Source: CAWAYH01 sp963786195
GTDB lineage: Bacteria > Acidobacteriota > Vicinamibacteria > Vicinamibacterales > 2-12-FULL-66-21
Reading direction: 5' to 3'
Assembly (NCBI GenBank): GCA_963786195.1
Contig: CAWAYH010000006.1
Location: 372,001 to 436,000 of the forward strand
Length of the DNA stretch: 64,000 bases
Shown piece after piece: positions 60,494-64,000 of this stretch. The notes beneath the pieces are model-generated. The model saw only the letters and a program-made list of their open reading frames with translations, was not told the DNA's origin and did not search any database. How positions within the stretch are numbered: position 1 is the first letter of the stretch; each line of letters opens with the position of its first letter. Position numbers and translations under genes: made by a program.

Positions 60494-60843
60494 CGGTTCG
60501 ATGGCGATGAGGCGCGCCCTGTCGATGCCGTCTGGCTTCCGTCGTTGCCGAACCTGGATACCACTGAGATTCCACCCCACAGATCCGACGCCAACCGGTA
60601 TACGCGATACTCCCAGCCCGGATCCCACAACGACCCCAGGTTGAATACCAGGCAATCCGGCGCCGCGTCGCACGCTCGCAGCACAGCTTCCTGTTGATCG
60701 CGGCTGAGCGGCGCCCAGCCGTTGGGCAGCACCGGCGTCCGGTGTGGCTCTGGATACGCAACCACAACGCCCCGGTGTTCGATGAGGCGCACGCGCCGCG
60801 CGGGGCGCACGCCAACCGACGAAGACGAATATGAAGTTTCCAT
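60361..60843 (-). CDS. Hypothetical protein, last gene of the SagB cluster
   Basis: 160-aa soluble protein, not recognised. No signal peptide or membrane helix. Features: a Pro-rich middle (EPHRTPVLPNGWAPLSRDQQEAVLRACDAAPDCLVFNLG), several Trp (SLWDPGWEYRVYRLASDLWGG), and a C-terminal LLGLARERLGALRIATDFFNWDLEAHGQPWRLSV. Codon use fits a real gene. Starts METSYSSSSVG at 60843; a start at 60866 gives an unrelated frame. It lies 61 bp after the coiled-coil gene on the same strand. Confidence 0.5.
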   Translation of the reverse strand: METSYSSSSVGVRPARRVRLIEHRGVVVAYPEPHRTPVLPNGWAPLSRDQQEAVLRACDAAPDCLVFNLGSLWDPGWEYRVYRLASDLWGGISVVSRFGNDGSQTASTGRASSPSNRQLLGLARERLGALRIATDFFNWDLEAHGQPWRLSVQDTDVEHS

Positions 60844-60904
60844 GGCTTCCTGGGGCCCTCCGGCACCCGTGTGGAAGTCGCTTAGATGGATCCAGACGGA
60901 TGGT

Positions 60905-61171
60905 TCAGTTGTAGAGGCTCACCGCCTGCACCGGCATGGGCTGCACGCAACCGTTCGCGTTCGCGCGTGCCAGCGCAGCTTCGTATAACCGAATCCAGAT
61001 CTGGGTCGAGGCCGACAGGTCGTCGAACTGTTCACGCAGCTTGCCGTTTTCCGCGGCGAGCCTGGCGTTCTCTCGCGTGAGCACAAGGATTCGCGCCTGA
61101 TCGTCCTGCCGGGCCCGGGCATTGGAAACTCGTCTCATCTCAAGCCAGTTCAACGTCATTGCTGTGTCCAT
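60905..61171 (-). CDS. Small coiled-coil protein of the SagB cluster
   Basis: 88 aa, unknown function. Residues 25-55 (ARILVLTRENARLAAENGKL, REQFDDLSAS) form a leucine-zipper-like coil; the C-terminus ANGCVQPMPVQAVSLYN has a single Cys and is Pro-containing. Start ATG at 61171 (MDTAMTLNWLEMRR), 92 bp downstream of the SagB-type gene on the same strand. Could be a structural partner; its short Cys-containing tail also makes it a possible modified peptide, which is only speculation. Confidence 0.5.
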   Translation of the reverse strand: MDTAMTLNWLEMRRVSNARARQDDQARILVLTRENARLAAENGKLREQFDDLSASTQIWIRLYEAALARANANGCVQPMPVQAVSLYN

Positions 61172-61263
61172 TCCGCCACCCCTTTTTATCGCAGGTCCCC
61201 GTATGCCTTATGTAACGGTGGAGCCTCGAAAAGCGAACATTTAGGGGGGGAACTCCGGCTCAG

Positions 61264-62397
61264 CTACAGTCTTGTATTTCGGCGGGCTTTGAGAGTGCCA
61301 CGGGGAAGGGGGGCCCAGGTGCTCCCGGCGGGTGGCCGTCCCACCCCGGCCGCGTACAGGACGGCCTCGTGGATGCCGTCCAGACCCAGATCCCGTTCGA
61401 TGAGCGAATCCGCGAGCGCCATGAGGCAGTACGGCGCCAGGCCGCGCCAGGTGGCCGTCAGGCAGAAGGTCTGGCAGATGTGGCCCGCTTCCACGAGCGC
61501 CGCACGGTAGGCCCTGGAATAGGGGTACCGCCACATCATGCGCTCGAAGACGGCCGTGAAGAACACAATGGCGGACGACTTCGCGAAGTACCCGCTGTGA
61601 GGCAGGTAGGCCCGTAGCCGCTGGACCGGGACCGGCCCTCTGATCCACTCGAGCGCGTGCCGGTCGGCGGCGTAGTGGTAGATCCCTGCCCTCAACCCGC
61701 GAACGTCCCGGGCGACGACGTAGGATTCGATGGGATGTCGGGCGCCGCCTGACGGCGAGGTTTTGAGCGGCGCCTCGAGGGGCCCCTCGTTGACCCACTG
61801 CTGGACGCCCACGGCAAAGGCGAGGACCGTGGACAAATCGTCGATGTCGACCGGCGTGGACGAAAACCGGCGCCACGTGCGACGTGCACGTAACACGCGC
61901 GGAAACTCGCCGTCGCCATCCGGCTTCGGCAGGTCGATGGTTTTCGCGCCCCGATACCGCTTCACGGACGACGGCCGGGCTGGCTCAGCCGTACTTCGTC
62001 GACGGGCATGGGCAGCGACTCGCTGCGCCGACGCGAACGGCACATCGCGTGTGGCGGCGTGGAAGAACCCGGCCTCGGGATTCCAGCGATCGAGCGACTC
62101 CATCGCCGTGACCCGTGGATCCGGCGGCTGGTCCGACCGCTCGAGCAGCGTCATCGTCAGGAGCTGCTCGACGAGATCGGGCAGGACGGACGTCGGGACG
62201 ATGGCTGACGCCGCGATGGCGTCGAGCGTCTTCCATCCCTCGCAGAAATCGAGCAGCCGGCAGACGAGAGGGGTCGTAGAGGCCGTGAGGCGTGTCGCGT
62301 AGTTGTACACAATGAGCGACCCGCCGCGCCAATAGATGACAAGGTGCGGCGATCGCCGGAGTCGGACTGACCGGCGCACCCTGTCAGCGCTCGTCAC
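61264..62397 (-). CDS. SagB/ThcOx-family FMN dehydrogenase with N-terminal PqqD/RRE-like domain
   Basis: Nitroreductase-fold enzyme of the type that oxidises azolines in peptide natural products (SagB, McbC, ThcOx) or related substrates. About residues 15-100 (SPHLVIYWRGGSLIVYNYAT, PLVCRLLDFCEGWKTLDAIA, LPDLVEQLLTMTLLERSD) look like a PqqD/winged-helix peptide-recognition module. The catalytic domain starts near 165 with RRTWRRFSSTPVDIDDLSTVLAFAVG, then SPSGGARHPIESYVVARDVRGLRAGIYHYAADRHALEWI, and ATWRGLAPYCLMALADSLIERDLGLDGIHEAVLYAAGVG. 377 aa. The ATG overlaps the stop of the Lys-rich small gene, giving tight coupling. No YcaO cyclase is in view, so azole formation is not shown. Confidence 0.88.
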   Translation of the reverse strand: MTSADRVRRSVRLRRSPHLVIYWRGGSLIVYNYATRLTASTTPLVCRLLDFCEGWKTLDAIAASAIVPTSVLPDLVEQLLTMTLLERSDQPPDPRVTAMESLDRWNPEAGFFHAATRDVPFASAQRVAAHARRRSTAEPARPSSVKRYRGAKTIDLPKPDGDGEFPRVLRARRTWRRFSSTPVDIDDLSTVLAFAVGVQQWVNEGPLEAPLKTSPSGGARHPIESYVVARDVRGLRAGIYHYAADRHALEWIRGPVPVQRLRAYLPHSGYFAKSSAIVFFTAVFERMMWRYPYSRAYRAALVEAGHICQTFCLTATWRGLAPYCLMALADSLIERDLGLDGIHEAVLYAAGVGRPPAGSTWAPLPRGTLKARRNTRL

Positions 62398-62663
62398 GGA
62401 AATTCAAGAATCATCGATGGGAAGCAGATATCGCTCATTTCGCGGGAGACGGCGCGGAGCCTGGTCAACTTGGCGGCCGCGTCCGGGTCGAGGGGTTCGG
62501 TACCGTATTTCTTCTCGAACTTTGCGATGTGCACAGCGAGCTGCTTCTTCACCGGGGCGAAGTCCACGCCACGGGGGGCGGCCTTCTTCTTCGCGGCCCG
62601 GCTGGCCGGCTTGCGCTTCTTCTTCGCGGCTGATTTACGGGATGCTTTACGACTCTTGGCCAC
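62394..62663 (-). CDS. Small Lys-rich protein coupled to SagB-type gene; possible precursor peptide
   Basis: 89 aa. GTG start at 62663 has GGAGAGGAG 7 bp upstream. The N-terminal third is a basic run (KSRKASRKSAAKKKRKPASR, AAKKKAAPRG), the middle is helical (FAPVKKQLAVHIAKFEKKYG), and the end LTRLRAVSREMSDICFPSMILEFP carries the only Cys with nearby Ser. The stop codon overlaps the SagB ATG. The layout leader-like helix plus short Cys/Ser tail beside a SagB-type enzyme fits a modified-peptide precursor, but the basic histone-tail-like start is not typical of known leaders. It could instead be a nucleic-acid-binding protein. Confidence 0.6.
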   Translation of the reverse strand: MAKSRKASRKSAAKKKRKPASRAAKKKAAPRGVDFAPVKKQLAVHIAKFEKKYGTEPLDPDAAAKLTRLRAVSREMSDICFPSMILEFP

Positions 62664-62752
62664 AGGAATGCTCCTCTCCGGTAGATGACCGGAGTCTAGG
62701 TCAGTGTTTCCTGAGGGTCAAGGCGGCAGGTTTCCGAAACCGTGCGACCCGT

Positions 62753-64000
62753 TTACTGGAGCAACCCGATCTTGCGGAGGATTGCCTGAAACCGCGGCTC
62801 GTCGCGAAGCGAGTTCACGCGCGGGTCGACGCCGAGCCAGACAAGGCTGGGATCGCGATCCTCCAGCGCCTGTTCGAACGCCTCGATGGCCGACGCCTTT
62901 TCGCCGAACCCCAGCCGGATGTACGCGATCTCGCGTGGCCGAATCGGGCGCCCCTGCCCCGGCTGCACTTTTTCCAGCGCAGCCAGGTGCGCGAGGGCAT
63001 CGTCCTTCCGCCCGGCCAGCGCCTCGAGCCGAATCAACTCGGCTTGCATGCGAGCGCCGCCGTTGCCGGACAGTCCCCAGGCCGTTCTCGTCAGCTCGAG
63101 CGCCTCAGCGTAGCGGCCTTCCGCTTCCGCGGGCCGGCCCAGCAGAAGGTACCCGGCAGCCACGTTCGGCTGCTGATCCCGCGCGCGCCGAAACACCTCT
63201 TCGGCGCCCCTGTAGTCCTTCATGTAATAGAGCACGAGGCCGTGCGCGCGCAGCGCTTCGCCCGACTGCGGATCCATCTGCTGCGCCTCACGCGAGTGCA
63301 ACAGCGCCTCATCGAAGCGTCCTCGGGCGGCCAATACCTGTGCGAGGTGCCCGCGTGCGTAGGTGTAGCTCGGGTTGATCTCGAGGCTCCTCGTGTACTC
63401 GCGTTCGGCGCCGGCCCAGTCCCAATCGTAGAGGAAACGGATGTCGGCGAGCACCGCGTGCGCTTCCGCAGAGTCCTCCCTCAGGTCGAGCGCCTTTCGT
63501 GCCGCGGCGAGCGCGGACGCGCGCGCCTCCGCCTGATTCAGGTCGTTCCCGTCGCCGAGCTTCAGGTAGGCGGCCGCGGCGCCGGCATAAGCGGCGGCAT
63601 GAGCCGGATCGAACTGCGTTGCGCGCTGGAACGACTCGAGCGCGCGGCGGGCCGACTCCATTCCTGATGTTGCGAGGTGGATGCGTCCCTGCAAGTACGC
63701 CTCTTCCGCGAGCGGATCGGTCTGTCGCACCTGCGTCAGGCGCGCGCTCTCGTTCGGTGTCACCTTGGCGTTGAGCGCGTTGGCGATCTCCACGGCAATC
63801 AGCGATTGCAACGCGAACGCGTCGCCGCGCTGCCGCTCGAACGTCTGGGACCAGATCTGCAGCTCGGATCCGGCTTCTATCAACCGGGCGTTGATCCGAA
63901 TCCTCCCGGGCGTGCCCGCGCTCCCCGCATCGGCCAGCAGCGTCGTTTCGACCAGGGCGTCCACGCCCAGCTTGCTCGCAATCTCCGCGAGCGGCGTTTT
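62753..64000 (-). CDS. TPR protein of the CadC/adenylate-cyclase-associated type, C-terminal part, runs off the window
   Basis: The visible 415 residues start inside the TolB-like segment usual after CadC winged-helix or class III cyclase/kinase domains (TPLAEIASKLGVDALVETTL, RIRINARLIEAGSELQIWSQTFERQRGD), followed by tetratricopeptide repeats (EAYLQGRIHLATSGMESARRALESFQRATQFDPAHAAAYAG, AEREYTRSLEINPSYTYARGHLAQVLAARGRFDEAL, ALRAHGLVLYYMKDYRGAEEVFRRARDQQPN). The N-terminal output domain lies beyond the window. First visible gene of the minus-strand SagB cluster, 89 bp upstream of the small Lys-rich gene. Cyclase-TPR proteins accompany SagB-like 'peptide maturation dehydrogenases' in some known clusters. 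Confidence 0.85.
   Translation of the reverse strand, partial: KTPLAEIASKLGVDALVETTLLADAGSAGTPGRIRINARLIEAGSELQIWSQTFERQRGDAFALQSLIAVEIANALNAKVTPNESARLTQVRQTDPLAEEAYLQGRIHLATSGMESARRALESFQRATQFDPAHAAAYAGAAAAYLKLGDGNDLNQAEARASALAAARKALDLREDSAEAHAVLADIRFLYDWDWAGAEREYTRSLEINPSYTYARGHLAQVLAARGRFDEALLHSREAQQMDPQSGEALRAHGLVLYYMKDYRGAEEVFRRARDQQPNVAAGYLLLGRPAEAEGRYAEALELTRTAWGLSGNGGARMQAELIRLEALAGRKDDALAHLAALEKVQPGQGRPIRPREIAYIRLGFGEKASAIEAFEQALEDRDPSLVWLGVDPRVNSLRDEPRFQAILRKIGLLQ

Noticed and set aside
61172..61263. Hidden precursor peptide between the SagB-type gene and the coiled-coil gene
   Set aside because: The only minus-strand start there gives a ten-residue peptide without a leader; nothing credible.

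Overview
This window is high-GC bacterial DNA, most likely from an Acidobacteriota of the Vicinamibacteria type (inferred from gene content, not from a marker gene). The indicators are four Oar-type TonB-dependent receptors with an N-terminal carboxypeptidase-regulatory (CarboxypepD_reg) domain and no SusD partner, a PSD1-type cytochrome/DUF1549/DUF1553 gene paired with a DUF1501 gene, many Tat-type secreted enzymes and a large BNR-propeller protein. No rRNA, tRNA, CRISPR array, transposase or phage gene was recognised.

Layout. 1-6.7 kb: a truncated receptor (-), a cyclophilin (-), a GH127 enzyme (+) and a TolB-propeller/CehA-type hydrolase (-). 6.9-15.9 kb (+): a receptor, then GH51 arabinofuranosidase, GH127 arabinofuranosidase and an HD-domain protein. 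15.9-18.9 kb (+): a membrane-anchored otsA followed by otsB. 19.0-22.2 kb (-): a third receptor. 22.4-26.0 kb: a beta-hydroxyacid dehydrogenase, and a sugar-acid MFS transporter with a rhamnonate-dehydratase-like enzyme. 26.0-31.1 kb (-): GH31, GH39 and aldose-1-epimerase. 31.4-37.7 kb: a poly-Q Xaa-Pro peptidase, a four-helix-bundle gene between repeat arrays, and the PSD1/DUF1501 pair. 37.8-42.1 kb: a GlcG-like protein, a Gfo/Idh/MocA oxidoreductase, xylulokinase and a convergent xylose isomerase. 42.2-50.6 kb: a BNR-propeller protein, the fourth receptor and a second M24 peptidase. 50.7-58.7 kb (-): an eight-gene operon of FadR-type regulator, SDR, U32-like protein, sugar-acid dehydratase, lactonase and a sugar ABC importer. 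58.8-64.0 kb: a second epimerase, then a five-gene minus-strand cluster with a SagB-type dehydrogenase.

Together most genes describe arabinoxylan-type hemicellulose use. Receptors take up oligosaccharides, GH51/GH127/GH31/GH39 release arabinose and xylose, and epimerases interconvert anomers. XylA/XylB feed the pentose-phosphate route, and the ABC operon looks like an oxidative aldose route (dehydrogenase, lactonase, dehydratase). An 11-bp FadR-type palindrome, TAGTATKACYA, sits before the GH51-GH127 operon and two receptors, with a weaker form beside the FadR-type regulator gene. This may be a regulon.

Three features stand out. (1) Degenerate short-unit repeat arrays (AACCGAC/AACCGATAACC and unrelated families) lie mostly just upstream of start codons, the AACCGA family always in the same strand sense as the next gene, or form large inverted repeats between genes. 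(2) The SagB-type cluster, with a translationally coupled 89-aa Lys-rich small protein and a TPR protein, resembles a peptide-modification system. (3) About 18 genes are broken by single-base indels, nearly all +1 insertions, in blocks beside perfectly open genes. This is probably a base-calling or assembly problem. Their products are still recognisable, so they are annotated as one gene each.
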